From Sulfitobacter donghicola DSW-25 = KCTC 12864 = JCM 14565 (GTDB taxonomy: Bacteria; Pseudomonadota; Alphaproteobacteria; Rhodobacterales; Rhodobacteraceae), in the NCBI RefSeq assembly GCF_000622405.1, contig NZ_JASF01000005.1:1550001-1614000 (forward strand): a DNA stretch of 64,000 nucleotides. The letters run 5' to 3'. Every line of letters begins with the position of its first letter. The first letter of the stretch is position 1. Shown here in pieces: positions 1 to 8,799 of this stretch. A model generated the notes under the pieces. The model was not told the DNA's origin. It searched no databases and was given only the letters and a program-made list of their open reading frames with translations. A program made the position numbers and the translations under genes.

Positions 1-611
1 GCATATTGCCCCAGTGCACTGGTATCTGCCTGTGCCATGATCGGGCCAGCGGTTGCAGACCATTCGATTAGCGCGCCTGTTTTGCCAGCCTGAAGGGTGG
101 TGATTTCGTCCAATGTAAGAGGCGTCTTTGCCGTCTCGGCGGCGATGTCGAGCGCTTGGCCCCCGACCATTCCCCGCACACCTGCGGCCTGTGCCAATGT
201 CGTGACAAGGTGCAGGCGTGCAGCATCGGGGCATTCGGTCTGGGCGGTCATTTCAAACGCAAGCGTTTGAAGCGCATCGCCTGCCAGAACGGCGGTTGCT
301 TCATCCCATTTGCGGTGCACGGTTGGTTGGCCACGGCGCAGATCGTCATCATCCATACAGGGCAGATCGTCATGCACTAGGGAATAGGCGTGCAGTGCCT
401 CGATCCCCGCAGCGGCTGGGGTGGCAATGGCGGGTGTGATCCCGTGCAAACGTGCGCTTTCGATCACCAAAAAGGCGCGCAGACCCTTACCGCCCGTGGT
501 TGCGTATAGCATCGCGTCACGCATCGGCCCCGTGGTGCCGTCCAGTGATTTGATGATATGCGAAGAAGCTAAGACACCTGCGTCTTTTAGGGCCTTTGCA
601 AAGCTGTTCAC
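1..611 (-). CDS. ispA: Farnesyl diphosphate synthase (polyprenyl synthetase), C-terminus outside window
   Basis: This is a short-chain polyprenyl synthetase of the isoprenoid pathway, which condenses IPP with DMAPP or GPP to give farnesyl diphosphate. About 203 N-terminal residues are visible; the gene runs leftwards past base 1. The first aspartate-rich motif is plain (HDDLPCMDDDD followed by LRRG, about residues 83-97), preceded by GGKGLR and followed by HRKWDEATAVLAGDAL, all typical of the family. The start is a GTG at 611, two bases after the xseB stop, so the pair is almost certainly translationally coupled. xseB-ispA (often followed by dxs) is a common proteobacterial arrangement. Confidence 0.9.
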   Translation of the reverse strand, partial: MNSFAKALKDAGVLASSHIIKSLDGTTGPMRDAMLYATTGGKGLRAFLVIESARLHGITPAIATPAAAGIEALHAYSLVHDDLPCMDDDDLRRGQPTVHRKWDEATAVLAGDALQTLAFEMTAQTECPDAARLHLVTTLAQAAGVRGMVGGQALDIAAETAKTPLTLDEITTLQAGKTGALIEWSATAGPIMAQADTSALGQY

Positions 612-613
612 TG

Positions 614-856
614 TTACAGGCCTTCGACGTGTTTTAATCCAGCAGGGTTTCCATCCGCATCCAAGGTGATTGCGGCGACTTTTTCTTCGGCTTCTTTCAG
701 CTTGGCCTCGCAGCGGGCTTTCAGCAGGGCGCCGCGTTCGTACAGCGTGATGCTTTCATCCAGCGCCACATCGCCGCGTTCCAGTTTGCCCAGAACGGTT
801 TCCAGTTCGGCCATTGCCGCTTCAAAGCTCATCTCGGAGACAGGTGTGTCGGTCAT
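614..856 (-). CDS. xseB: Exodeoxyribonuclease VII small subunit
   Basis: This is the small subunit of exonuclease VII, which degrades single-stranded DNA together with XseA. The protein of about 80 residues has the family pattern: FEAAMAELE near the N-terminus, then LERGDVALDESI and YERGALL, and a charged helical C-terminus. An upstream in-frame ATG at 889 exists, but the ATG at 856 has a GAGAGA ribosome-binding site and gives the usual length. It lies just upstream of ispA with a two-base gap. Confidence 0.9.
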   Translation of the reverse strand: MTDTPVSEMSFEAAMAELETVLGKLERGDVALDESITLYERGALLKARCEAKLKEAEEKVAAITLDADGNPAGLKHVEGL

Positions 857-974
857 TGGAATCTCTCTCAATTCGGGTTGAGGGACCATACTGTTCCTGC
901 CCGTATATGACCAGCCGAAGCACGGCTGTGAATGGTCAAAAAATCATCTGCTAAATGTGGTTAGGCTGGGCGTG

Positions 975-1676
975 TTAATCGGGGTCCAGCATGTATCCCG
1001 CTCCGCGAACGGTTTGTAGATAGCGGGGTTGTTTGGGGTCTGTTTCGATTTTGCGACGCAGGCGCGTGATCTGGACATCAACAGCGCGCTCTTGGGCCTG
1101 TCCACGGTCGCGGCCCAGCTCTTCCACCAGATTTGAGCGGCTTAATGCTTCGCCTGGTTTGGCGGCAAAGATTTTCATCAGTTGGACTTCTGTCGCGGTT
1201 AGACGCACCAGTTCATCCCCTTGCCACATCTCGCCGCGTTCGATGTCATAGCGGATGGGGCCAAGGCTCAGCACTTTGGGGGCGGTGTCCTCTGCTTGGG
1301 TTTCGGGCATCCGGCGCAGGATTGCATTGATCCGAAGCAGCAGCTCTTTTGGTTCAAAGGGTTTGGCAAGATAGTCGTCGGCGCCTGCTTCCAAACCTTC
1401 GATACGGTTATCGGTTTCACCTTTCGCGGTAAGCAAAAGAACAGGCGTTTCCAAAGTTTCGCGCAAGGAGCGTGTAAGGCTAAGCCCGTCTTCGCCCGGC
1501 ATCATGACATCGAGGATGATCATATCGAACTCAAGCCCCGATAAAACGCGGCGCGCATGGGCCGCGTCGCGGGCAGCGGTGACCAGAAAACCGTGCCGCA
1601 TCAGGAATTTTTGCAGCAGGGTGCGAATGCGTTCGTCGTCATCAACGATCAGTAGGTGTGCGTCGGGAATGCTCAT
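975..1676 (-). CDS. OmpR-family response regulator, PetR-like
   Basis: This two-component response regulator has an N-terminal receiver (acidic DDD at 12-14, phosphoacceptor D56 in LILDVMMPGEDG, lysine in AKPFEPKELL) and a C-terminal OmpR-type winged helix ending in the RRKIETDP and VRGAGYML motifs. Its length, 233 aa, is normal. It overlaps the upstream MarR gene by ATGA. A MarR plus OmpR pair matches petP-petR of Rhodobacter, where they precede petABC. Here petABC is about 10 kb away, so the PetR assignment is by family and pairing, not by linkage. No histidine kinase gene is nearby. Confidence 0.82.
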   Translation of the reverse strand: MSIPDAHLLIVDDDERIRTLLQKFLMRHGFLVTAARDAAHARRVLSGLEFDMIILDVMMPGEDGLSLTRSLRETLETPVLLLTAKGETDNRIEGLEAGADDYLAKPFEPKELLLRINAILRRMPETQAEDTAPKVLSLGPIRYDIERGEMWQGDELVRLTATEVQLMKIFAAKPGEALSRSNLVEELGRDRGQAQERAVDVQITRLRRKIETDPKQPRYLQTVRGAGYMLDPD

Positions 1677-2182
1677 GATGCGTTATCCTTTAGGCGGGTA
1701 TAGCTGTTGCGCATTTCCGAATCCATCATCGCCTCTAGAACTGTGCGGAACCCTGCCACGGCGTCAGGGCCAGCATCCCGAAACGCGGACCGCATTCTTG
1801 CCCGTTGAGCGTCTGAGAGGGTTTGTTCCAATTTCTGTCCTGCCTGTGTGAGATTCAGATGGCGTTCACGCTTATCTATACGGCCAACTTTGCTTTCTAC
1901 CAGACCATCTGAGATGAGGGTACGCAATACACGGTTCAGCGACTGTTTTGTTACCCCAAGGATGTTCAACAGGTTATTAACTGTGGTGCCAGGGGCGCGC
2001 CCGATAAAGTGGATCGCGCGGTGATGGGCGCGGCCATAGGCCATATCGGCCAGAATGCGATCTGGATCAGCCGTAAAGCCCCGATAGGCAAAGAACATCG
2101 CCTCGATGCCCTGTCTTAGCTGTTCGTCGGTGAGAAACAGCAATGCCTCTCCGTGAGAGGGGCTGGATGCGCGCCTGTCCAT
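1673..2182 (-). CDS. MarR-family transcriptional regulator, PetP-like
   Basis: This 169-aa MarR/winged-helix regulator has its DNA-recognition region at about residues 70-100 (VTKQSLNRVLRTLISDGLV) and the wing with KRERHLNLTQAG, which are standard MarR signatures. It overlaps the downstream response regulator by four bases, so the two are co-expressed. The pairing resembles PetP-PetR of Rhodobacter capsulatus. It is divergent from ilvE, with about 160 bp between, so both promoters lie in that gap. The ligand and targets cannot be read from the sequence. Confidence 0.8.
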   Translation of the reverse strand: MDRRASSPSHGEALLFLTDEQLRQGIEAMFFAYRGFTADPDRILADMAYGRAHHRAIHFIGRAPGTTVNNLLNILGVTKQSLNRVLRTLISDGLVESKVGRIDKRERHLNLTQAGQKLEQTLSDAQRARMRSAFRDAGPDAVAGFRTVLEAMMDSEMRNSYTRLKDNAS

Positions 2183-2344
2183 GGGTCGTCTCCCGTAGGT
2201 ATTTTGCGGGGTAGTTTATGTCAGTGTTGTTGACACTCCAACCATGAAAGGCTACGAAATGCAAGGTTTTGCGTAATTTTATGTCGGCGTTGGGCATTTT
2301 GACGCAATATTTGAAATATTATGTGTTCACGAAAAGGAAATGCA

Positions 2345-3214
2345 ATGGCTGGTGGATATGATGACCGCGATGGTTTCATCTGGATGGATGGAGAGATGGT
2401 TCCGTGGCGTGAAGCCAATGTGCACATTCTGACCCATGCCATGCATTATGCGTCTTCGGTTTTTGAGGGCGAGCGGGCCTATAACGGCAAGATTTTCAAA
2501 AGCCGCGAGCACTCCGAGCGTCTGAAACGTTCGGCCGAGATGATTGATTTTGTGATCCCATATTCTGTTGATGAACTAGAGGCGGCAAAGGCTGAAGTTC
2601 TGAAAGCATCTGGTCTGCAAGACGCCTATGTGCGTGCAATTGCATGGCGTGGTGCGGGTGAGGACATGGGCGTGGCCTCTGCGAAAAACCCTGTGCGCGT
2701 TGCAATCGCCGCGTGGGAATGGGGCGCCTATTACGGTGACGCCAAAATGAAGGGCGCCAAGCTGGATATTTCCAAATGGAAACGCCCTAGTCCTGAGACA
2801 ATCCCCAGCCACGCCAAAGCGGCGGGTCTGTATATGATTTGCACCATGTCCAAACATGCGGCCGAGGCGAACGGCTGTTCGGATGCGATGATGTACGATT
2901 ACCGCGGCTATGTGGCCGAGGCGACTGGTGCGAATATCTTTTTCGTGAAAGACGGCGAAGTACACACGCCCCTGCCGGATTGCTTTTTGAACGGGATTAC
3001 GCGCCAGACGGTTGTGGGGATGCTAAAGGATCGCGGCATCACCGTTCACGAACGCCACATCATGCCCGAAGAGCTGGACGGGTTTGAGCAGTGCTGGTTG
3101 ACGGGTACCGCTGCCGAAGTCACGCCAGTTGGCCAGATCGGCGACTATACGTTTGAAGTGGGCGAACTGACCCGCGATATCGCCGAAAGCTATGAAAAGC
3201 TGGTCCGCGAATAA
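2345..3214 (+). CDS. ilvE: Branched-chain amino acid aminotransferase
   Basis: This PLP fold-type IV aminotransferase catalyses the last step of valine, leucine and isoleucine synthesis and the first step of their breakdown. The 289-aa protein begins MAGGYDDRDGFIWMDGE and carries HAMHYASSVFEGER, the substrate-site region, and KAAGLYMICTM, where the lysine near residue 158 is the PLP-binding residue. The acidic loop EATGANIF and the TGTAAEVTPV phosphate-binding segment are also present. The ATG at 2345 is preferred over an upstream one at 2321 because AAAGGAAA precedes it. A strong terminator follows. Confidence 0.92.
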   Translation: MAGGYDDRDGFIWMDGEMVPWREANVHILTHAMHYASSVFEGERAYNGKIFKSREHSERLKRSAEMIDFVIPYSVDELEAAKAEVLKASGLQDAYVRAIAWRGAGEDMGVASAKNPVRVAIAAWEWGAYYGDAKMKGAKLDISKWKRPSPETIPSHAKAAGLYMICTMSKHAAEANGCSDAMMYDYRGYVAEATGANIFFVKDGEVHTPLPDCFLNGITRQTVVGMLKDRGITVHERHIMPEELDGFEQCWLTGTAAEVTPVGQIGDYTFEVGELTRDIAESYEKLVRE

Positions 3215-3233
3215 GCATTGAGTAGAATTGGAG

Positions 3234-3275
3234 TGGCCAGCCAGAGAGAGCCCTTTGGCTGGCCATTTTTGTTTT
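3234..3275 (+). terminator. Rho-independent terminator after ilvE
   Basis: Perfect 10-bp inverted repeat (TGGCCAGCCA at 3234-3243 and TGGCTGGCCA at 3256-3265) with a 12-nt loop, followed by TTTTTGTTTT. It separates ilvE from the convergent cobO. Confidence 0.88.
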
Positions 3276-3296
3276 GATCTAGGACTAGATCAGGAT

Positions 3297-3890
3297 TTAG
3301 AAATCCACGCCGCGCTGGGCTTTGATGCCTGCTTTGAAGGGGTGCTTTTCTTCGGTCATTTCGGTCACCAGATCGGCGTATTCGCGCAGTTCGGGTTTGG
3401 CGTCACGCCCTGTCAGGATCACGCCTGTACGTTTGTCGCGGGCCTCCAGCCCTGCGATGACATCTTGCACCGACAGGTATTCATAACGCATGGCGATGTT
3501 GATTTCGTCCAGCACGACAAGGTCATAGTCGCCGCTCTCCATCATCGCGCGGGCCTTGGCAAAGGCGGCTTGGGCGGCGGCGATATCGCGTTCTTTGTCT
3601 TGGGTGTCCCACGTGAAACCTTCGCCCATTGTGTGCCATGTCACCTCGTCGAGGCGTTCAAAGAACAGCCGTTCGCCGGTTTTCCATTTGCCTTTGATGA
3701 ATTGAACAACGCCGACCTTTTGCTTCCATCCCAGTGCGCGCACGACCACGCCGAATGCAGAGGAGGTTTTGCCCTTGCCAGCCCCTGTATGAACCAGAAC
3801 CAGTCCTTTTTCGGGGTCTTGCAGTTCGGCCACGCGCTTGCGCTGCTCGGTCTGGCGTTCTTGCATCTTTTTCTTGTGATCGTCTGACAT
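3297..3890 (-). CDS. cobO: Cob(I)yrinic acid a,c-diamide adenosyltransferase
   Basis: This BtuR/CobO/CobA-type corrinoid adenosyltransferase transfers the adenosyl group of ATP to cobalt in cobalamin synthesis or salvage. The protein is 197 aa, the usual length. It shows the modified P-loop GAGKGKTSSAFG at about residues 37-48, the VVQFIKGKW segment, and the LVVLDEINIAMRYEYL motif followed by VILTGRDAKPELREYADLVTEM, all diagnostic. It is the last gene of an aroC-EamA-cobO operon, with nine bases between EamA and cobO. No cobalamin riboswitch was seen. Confidence 0.93.
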   Translation of the reverse strand: MSDDHKKKMQERQTEQRKRVAELQDPEKGLVLVHTGAGKGKTSSAFGVVVRALGWKQKVGVVQFIKGKWKTGERLFFERLDEVTWHTMGEGFTWDTQDKERDIAAAQAAFAKARAMMESGDYDLVVLDEINIAMRYEYLSVQDVIAGLEARDKRTGVILTGRDAKPELREYADLVTEMTEEKHPFKAGIKAQRGVDF

Positions 3891-3899
3891 GGAAATTTC

Positions 3900-4874
3900 C
3901 TAGTTTGCAGTGCCTGAGGGGGCGATGCTGGGTTTGGATTTGCTGCGATCCACCCCAAGCTGCCGTTCGCGCCATATGATCAGGACGCCGCCGATAATGA
4001 CAAGGGTTGCGCCGATCAAAATTGCAGAAGTTGGGATTTCGGCAAAAATAAACCACCCGATGAGGGTCGCAAAGATCATTGAGGAATAGTCAAAGGGCGC
4101 AAGCATCGAAGCCGACCCAAAGCGGTAGCTGGCGGTGACCATGATCTGCGCAAACCCCGCAACGGTGCCTGCGGTGATGATCAGCGCAAGCGCGACGAGG
4201 CTAGGGGTGGTCCATGACAGGGCAGGGCTGGGGAAGACCCATCCCAGCGGCAGGGTCAACAGGGACAAAATCGTTGCGGTAAGCGAAAAATAAAACACGA
4301 TGGCAGAGGTGCTTTCGGTTTGCACAAGGCGGCGCAGGTGGATCTGCACCAAAGCCCGCAAAATAGAGGCGGTGAGAATCATCAGCGCCCCGATGGTTGC
4401 AAGGCTAGAATAGCCTTCGTCAAAAGACAGCCGTGGCGCGATGACAATCAGCACTCCGATCAGCCCAAGGGCCACGGCACAAAAGCGAAACAAGCGTACG
4501 CGTTCACCCAGCAAAAGGGCGGCGAAGATGACGGTGAAAATCGGTGTTGCATAGCCGATCGCGGTGACCTCGGGCAGGGGCAGTAATGACAGGCCGCCAA
4601 AGGTCATGATCATCGCTGAGGTGCCGATCAATCCGCGCCAGACATGGCCCAGCATGTTGTTCGCTTTGAAGCCGTCATGCAGGTGACCTTGCTGCCATAA
4701 CCAAAAGACAATCGGCGGCATTGCAAAGGAAGACCGGAAGAACACGGCTTGGCCTGTGGGCATTTCTTCGGAAACAATTTTGATGAGCGCGGCCATCACG
4801 GTGAACAGAAATATCGCACCGACCTTTAAGGTGATCGCGCGGGCGGGATTGTTCTGCGTCATTGATTTGGCCAT
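3900..4874 (-). CDS. DMT superfamily transporter, EamA family
   Basis: This inner-membrane drug/metabolite transporter is 324 aa with about ten predicted hydrophobic helices arranged as two EamA repeats (first repeat residues about 15-145, second about 160-300). Motifs such as VFFRSSFAMPP, ITAIGYATPIFTVIFAALLLGERV and the matching second-repeat APFDYSSMIFATLIGWFIFAEIP support this. The substrate cannot be inferred. It lies between aroC and cobO on the same strand, about 80 bp after aroC. A possible internal start is the methionine at residue 5. Confidence 0.85.
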   Translation of the reverse strand: MAKSMTQNNPARAITLKVGAIFLFTVMAALIKIVSEEMPTGQAVFFRSSFAMPPIVFWLWQQGHLHDGFKANNMLGHVWRGLIGTSAMIMTFGGLSLLPLPEVTAIGYATPIFTVIFAALLLGERVRLFRFCAVALGLIGVLIVIAPRLSFDEGYSSLATIGALMILTASILRALVQIHLRRLVQTESTSAIVFYFSLTATILSLLTLPLGWVFPSPALSWTTPSLVALALIITAGTVAGFAQIMVTASYRFGSASMLAPFDYSSMIFATLIGWFIFAEIPTSAILIGATLVIIGGVLIIWRERQLGVDRSKSKPSIAPSGTAN

Positions 4875-4955
4875 GGGGCACTAATGCGCCTGAGGCGGCG
4901 AAGTTACAAGGTGGCAAAACAATCGGTCCTGTTGAACCCGATTGGCTGTATAGGC

Positions 4956-6059
4956 TCAGCCTATTGTGCCGCGGTTCTGGCCGATCTGGCCGCGGTGCAA
5001 CAGCAGGTGGTCCAAGATCACACAGGCCATCATGGCTTCGCCCACGGGGACTGCGCGGATGCCGACGCAAGGATCGTGGCGGCCTTTGGTGATGATCTCG
5101 GTTTCCTCACCTGATTTGGTGATGGTTTTGCGGGTGGTCAGGATGGAGGAGGTCGGTTTAACCGCAAAGCGCACAACGATGTCTTGGCCCGTGCTGATGC
5201 CGCCCAAGATGCCGCCTGAATGGTTGGAGGAGTATTCGGGCTGGCCGTCTTCGCCGATGAAGATTTCATCTGCGTTCAGCTCTCCTGTGAGCATCGCGGC
5301 GGACATGCCTTCGCCGATTTCCACACCTTTGACGGCATTGATGCTCATCATCGCGGCGGTAAGATCTGTGTCGAGTTTGCCGTAAACCGGCGCGCCGATG
5401 CCGGCGGGAACGTTGCGGGCGGTCACCTCGATGATCGCGCCAACGGAAGATCCCGATTTGCGCAGACCGTCAAGATATTCGGCCCAGTCGGTAGCTGCCT
5501 TGGCATCTGGTACCCAGAAAGGGTTCTGTTCGATTTGCTCCCAATCAAACGCGTCGCGGTCAATTTTATTCGGGCCCATCTGCACCATGTAACCGGTGAT
5601 TTCCACGTTGGGGGCAATCTGTTTGATCGCCTCACGGGCAAGACCGCCCGCCGCAACGCGAGACGCGGTTTCGCGCGCCGATGACCGCCCGCCACCGCGA
5701 TAGTCGCGGATGCCGTATTTCTGGAAATAGGTGATGTCGGCGTGACCGGGGCGGAATTTTTCTTTGATGTCGCCGTAGTCTTTGGAGCGTTGATCGGTGT
5801 TTTCGATCATCAGCTGGATCGGCGTGCCTGTAGTCACGCCTTCAAACGTGCCGGACAGGATCCGCACCTCATCGGCCTCACGGCGCTGGGTGGTGTATTT
5901 GTTCTGGCCCGGTTTGCGTTTGTCCAGCCAGTGCTGGATCATCTCGGGGGTGATGGTGACCCCAGGAGGGCAGCCGTCGACGGTGGCGCCCAAGGCAGGT
6001 CCGTGGCTTTCGCCCCAAGTTGTCACGCGGAAGAGATGGCCAAAGCTGTTGATCGACAT
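4956..6059 (-). CDS. aroC: Chorismate synthase
   Basis: This FMN-dependent enzyme converts EPSP to chorismate, the last step of the shikimate pathway. The 367-aa protein starts [10 protein letters not shown] with the signature [21 protein letters not shown]. It has [16 protein letters not shown] near residue 135 and [20 protein letters not shown] near residue 300, the three PROSITE-type regions. The ATG at 6059 is chosen over the one at 6128 because AAGGAGC sits just upstream and the N-terminus matches the family. It is divergent from thiB and its riboswitch. Confidence 0.95.
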   Translation of the reverse strand: MSINSFGHLFRVTTWGESHGPALGATVDGCPPGVTITPEMIQHWLDKRKPGQNKYTTQRREADEVRILSGTFEGVTTGTPIQLMIENTDQRSKDYGDIKEKFRPGHADITYFQKYGIRDYRGGGRSSARETASRVAAGGLAREAIKQIAPNVEITGYMVQMGPNKIDRDAFDWEQIEQNPFWVPDAKAATDWAEYLDGLRKSGSSVGAIIEVTARNVPAGIGAPVYGKLDTDLTAAMMSINAVKGVEIGEGMSAAMLTGELNADEIFIGEDGQPEYSSNHSGGILGGISTGQDIVVRFAVKPTSSILTTRKTITKSGEETEIITKGRHDPCVGIRAVPVGEAMMACVILDHLLLHRGQIGQNRGTIG

Positions 6060-6156
6060 GATGGGGCTCCTTTGTTCTTTGCATTTAACGGGGGTGGCGC
6101 GGTGTCTCAAGGGGTTTCGGCTTGCCAAAGGGATGTTGACCTCCTAGGCCTGTGTC

Positions 6157-6238
6157 TACCTCGGGGGGCACGAAAGTGCTGAGATTGCGAAAGCTGACCC
6201 GTTGAACCTGAACCGGTTAACACCGGCGGAGGGAAGGT
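6157..6238 (+). promoter_or_regulatory. TPP riboswitch (THI element)
   Basis: The conserved TPP aptamer core is present. It has a 5' P1/P2 strand rich in G, CTGAGA at 6179-6184, GACCC at 6196-6200, TTGAACCTGA at 6202-6211, then the CCGGTTAACACCGGCGGAGG stem region and AGGGAAGG at the 3' end. It lies directly before thiBPQ and is expected to lower expression when thiamine pyrophosphate is abundant. The GGGAAGG at its 3' end could be sequestered together with a small upstream ATG at 6239. Confidence 0.95.
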
Positions 6239-6283
6239 ATGGGCAAAACTCCATCTTCTCGTCGCCGCATTTTGGAGGATGCC

Positions 6284-7267
6284 ATGAAGGCTCTTACACT
6301 TGCTGCTACAACATTTATCGCCGCGACAGCAGCCGCTGCGGACACCCCTGTTTTGACAGTTTATGCAGGGGATTATTTCACGTCTGAATGGGGCCCTGGC
6401 CCGATCATTGAAAAGGAATTCGAGGCAATCTGCGATTGCGATCTGGTTTTCTCGACCGGTGATCTTCTGCCGCGTTTGTTGCTGGAAGGCGACCGCATCG
6501 AGGCGGATATCGTGATGGGGCTGACCTCGGATGTGACGGCCAAAGCCCGCGCGACGGGGTTGCTGGCGCCACACGGGCAAGACAACAGCGCATTGACGCT
6601 GCCGATTGACTGGACCGATGACACGTTCTTGCCGTTCAACTATGGCCACACGGCGTTCATCTATGACACCAGCCGCATGGACACGCCGCCAGCCAGCTTT
6701 GACGCGCTGCTAGAGATGCCTGACGATCTGCGCATCGTGGTCCAAGACCCGCGCACCTCGATTTCGGGTCTGGCGCTGGTTTTGTGGGTTGAGGCCGTCT
6801 ACGGCGACAAGGCGCAGGATGTTTGGGCCAAACTGGCGCCAAAAATCCTGACGGTGACCAAGGACTGGTCCTCTAGCTATGGCATGTTCACCGATGGCGA
6901 AGCCGACATGGTGCTGAGCTATACAACATCCCCCGCCTACCACATGTTCGCCGAAGAGGATTTCACCAAGAAGGCCGCTCTCTTCCCTGAGGGGCATTAC
7001 TTCATGGTCGAAACCGTCGCCAAAGTCACCAAAACCGATGTGCCCGAGCTGGCCGATTCGTTCTTGGCATATGTGATGTCGGACGCGTTCCAGACGTTGA
7101 TCCCGACGGCCAATTGGTCGCTGCCTTCTGCTTTGCCTCAGGCGCAGTGGCCTGAGGGTTGGTCCGATCTGCCCTTGCCTGAAAAGGTTCTGTTCTACGA
7201 TGAATCTGAAGCAGAGGCGCTGCGCGACAAAGCGGTTGAAGCATGGCGCATCGGCCTGACGCAGTAA
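6284..7267 (+). CDS. thiB: Thiamine ABC transporter, periplasmic substrate-binding protein
   Basis: This periplasmic protein binds thiamine/TPP for uptake. It is about 327 aa and starts with a signal peptide (MKALTLAATTFIAATAAAA). The mature protein begins LTVYAGDYFTSEWGPGP, followed by GDLLPRLLLEGD and DRTSISGLALVLWV-type segments of ThiB. I place the start at 6284, behind TTGGAGGA, because this gives a clean signal peptide; an in-frame ATG at 6239 would add 15 polar residues. It is first in thiBPQ and controlled by the TPP riboswitch. Confidence 0.93.
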   Translation: MKALTLAATTFIAATAAAADTPVLTVYAGDYFTSEWGPGPIIEKEFEAICDCDLVFSTGDLLPRLLLEGDRIEADIVMGLTSDVTAKARATGLLAPHGQDNSALTLPIDWTDDTFLPFNYGHTAFIYDTSRMDTPPASFDALLEMPDDLRIVVQDPRTSISGLALVLWVEAVYGDKAQDVWAKLAPKILTVTKDWSSSYGMFTDGEADMVLSYTTSPAYHMFAEEDFTKKAALFPEGHYFMVETVAKVTKTDVPELADSFLAYVMSDAFQTLIPTANWSLPSALPQAQWPEGWSDLPLPEKVLFYDESEAEALRDKAVEAWRIGLTQ

Positions 7268-8799
7268 CTAAAAAAGCAGGCATGATGGCCGCTGCCGTTT
7301 TGGTGGCGGTCATTATGGCTGCTGCCTTTGGCATTGCCACACGGATGGACAGCCAGATGTCCCTCACGGCTGGCGATTGGGCCGCGTTGCGGTTCACGGT
7401 GTGGCAGGCTGGTTTATCGGCGTTGTTTTCCGTGGTGTTGGCCATTCCCGTTGCCCGCGCCTTGGCGCGGCGACGGTTTTTCGGGCGCGGAGTGTTGATC
7501 ACGCTTTTGGGTGCGCCATTCATTTTACCAGTGATTGTTGCGGTGTTTGGCCTACTGACGGTGTTTGGCCGCAGCGGCTGGGCGAATGTTGTTCTGGGTG
7601 CTGTGGGGCTGCCTGAAATCTCGATTTACGGGGTGCATGGGGTCGTCATTGCACATGTTTTTTTCAACTTACCGCTGGCGACGCGGCTAATGCTGCAAGG
7701 TTGGCATGATATTCCGGCAGAGCGGTTTCGCCTGTCTGCGCAGCTGCGCATGACGCCAATTGCGATATTTCGTGCAATTGAAATGCCGATGCTGCGCGCA
7801 GTGGTGCCCGGCGCATTGGCTTTGATTTTTGTGATATGTTTGACCAGTTTTGCCGTCGCATTGACCCTTGGTGGGGGGCCACGTGCCACCACGATTGAGC
7901 TGGCGATCTACGAGGCCTTCCGCACGGATTTTGATTTGGGCCGCGCTGCGATGCTGTCACTTGTACAGCTGGTGCTGGCAGGCGGAACAGCCCTGATGGC
8001 GTTACGGTTGGTGCCTGCCATGTCAGTGGGGGGCGGGTTGGATCGCCTGTTGCCGCGCTGGGATGCACGTGGTGGGCTGCAACGCGCTTTGGATATTGGC
8101 AGCATTACCTTTGCAGCGGCGTTTTTGTTGGTTCCTCTGTTTGCGGTGGTTTTGCGCGGTGTCTTTGGCCTGCAGTCGATGCCAACAACAGTGTACCACG
8201 CGGCTTGGGCTTCAATCTCGGTCGCGCTGGGCAGCATTGTTCTTTTGCTGGTGCTGGCCTTGCCCATGGCGGGGTGGATCGCAGGGCGCCCCCGTGGCGG
8301 GGTGGAGGCCGTGGGCCTGTTGGGGTTATCTGCATCGCCGCTGATGATTGGCACGGGCTGGTTCATTGTGATCAACCCCCATGCCAACCCTGCGGATTTT
8401 GCCTTGGCCGTCACGGTGTTTGTGAATGCGATGATGTCGCTGCCCTTTGCCTTGCGGATTTTGGTGCCGCCGATGCGCGATGCGTTGCGGACCTATGGCC
8501 GGCTAAGCGCGGTTCTAGGGCTGCGTGGTTGGAGCCTTTGGCGGGTTGTGTTGATCCCGCGTCTGCGCGCGCAGATTGGCTTTGCGGCTGGGCTGACAGG
8601 AGCGCTGTCGATGGGGGACTTGGGTGTAATTGCGCTGTTCGCGGACCCCGAGCGCGTCACTTTGCCGTTGCAAATGGTGCGGTTGATGAGCGCCTATCGT
8701 TTGGACGCGGCGGCGGGGGCGGCATTGGTTTTGCTGGCGCTGAGCCTTGGGATATTCTGGCTGTGTGACAAAGGAGGGCGCTGGCGTGCTGAAGCTTGA
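7243..8799 (+). CDS. thiP: Thiamine ABC transporter permease
   Basis: This inner-membrane permease of the thiamine importer is 518 aa with about twelve hydrophobic segments. It contains two copies of the binding-protein-dependent transport domain (about residues 45-250 and 300-510), as in E. coli ThiP. The first half contains the coupling-loop region RLSAQLRMTPIAIFRAIEMP and the second LSAVLGLRGWSLWRVVLIP. The start at 7243 overlaps thiB by 25 bp; a later ATG at 7282 is possible. Its 3' end overlaps thiQ by 14 bp. Confidence 0.92.
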   Translation: MAHRPDAVTKKAGMMAAAVLVAVIMAAAFGIATRMDSQMSLTAGDWAALRFTVWQAGLSALFSVVLAIPVARALARRRFFGRGVLITLLGAPFILPVIVAVFGLLTVFGRSGWANVVLGAVGLPEISIYGVHGVVIAHVFFNLPLATRLMLQGWHDIPAERFRLSAQLRMTPIAIFRAIEMPMLRAVVPGALALIFVICLTSFAVALTLGGGPRATTIELAIYEAFRTDFDLGRAAMLSLVQLVLAGGTALMALRLVPAMSVGGGLDRLLPRWDARGGLQRALDIGSITFAAAFLLVPLFAVVLRGVFGLQSMPTTVYHAAWASISVALGSIVLLLVLALPMAGWIAGRPRGGVEAVGLLGLSASPLMIGTGWFIVINPHANPADFALAVTVFVNAMMSLPFALRILVPPMRDALRTYGRLSAVLGLRGWSLWRVVLIPRLRAQIGFAAGLTGALSMGDLGVIALFADPERVTLPLQMVRLMSAYRLDAAAGAALVLLALSLGIFWLCDKGGRWRAEA

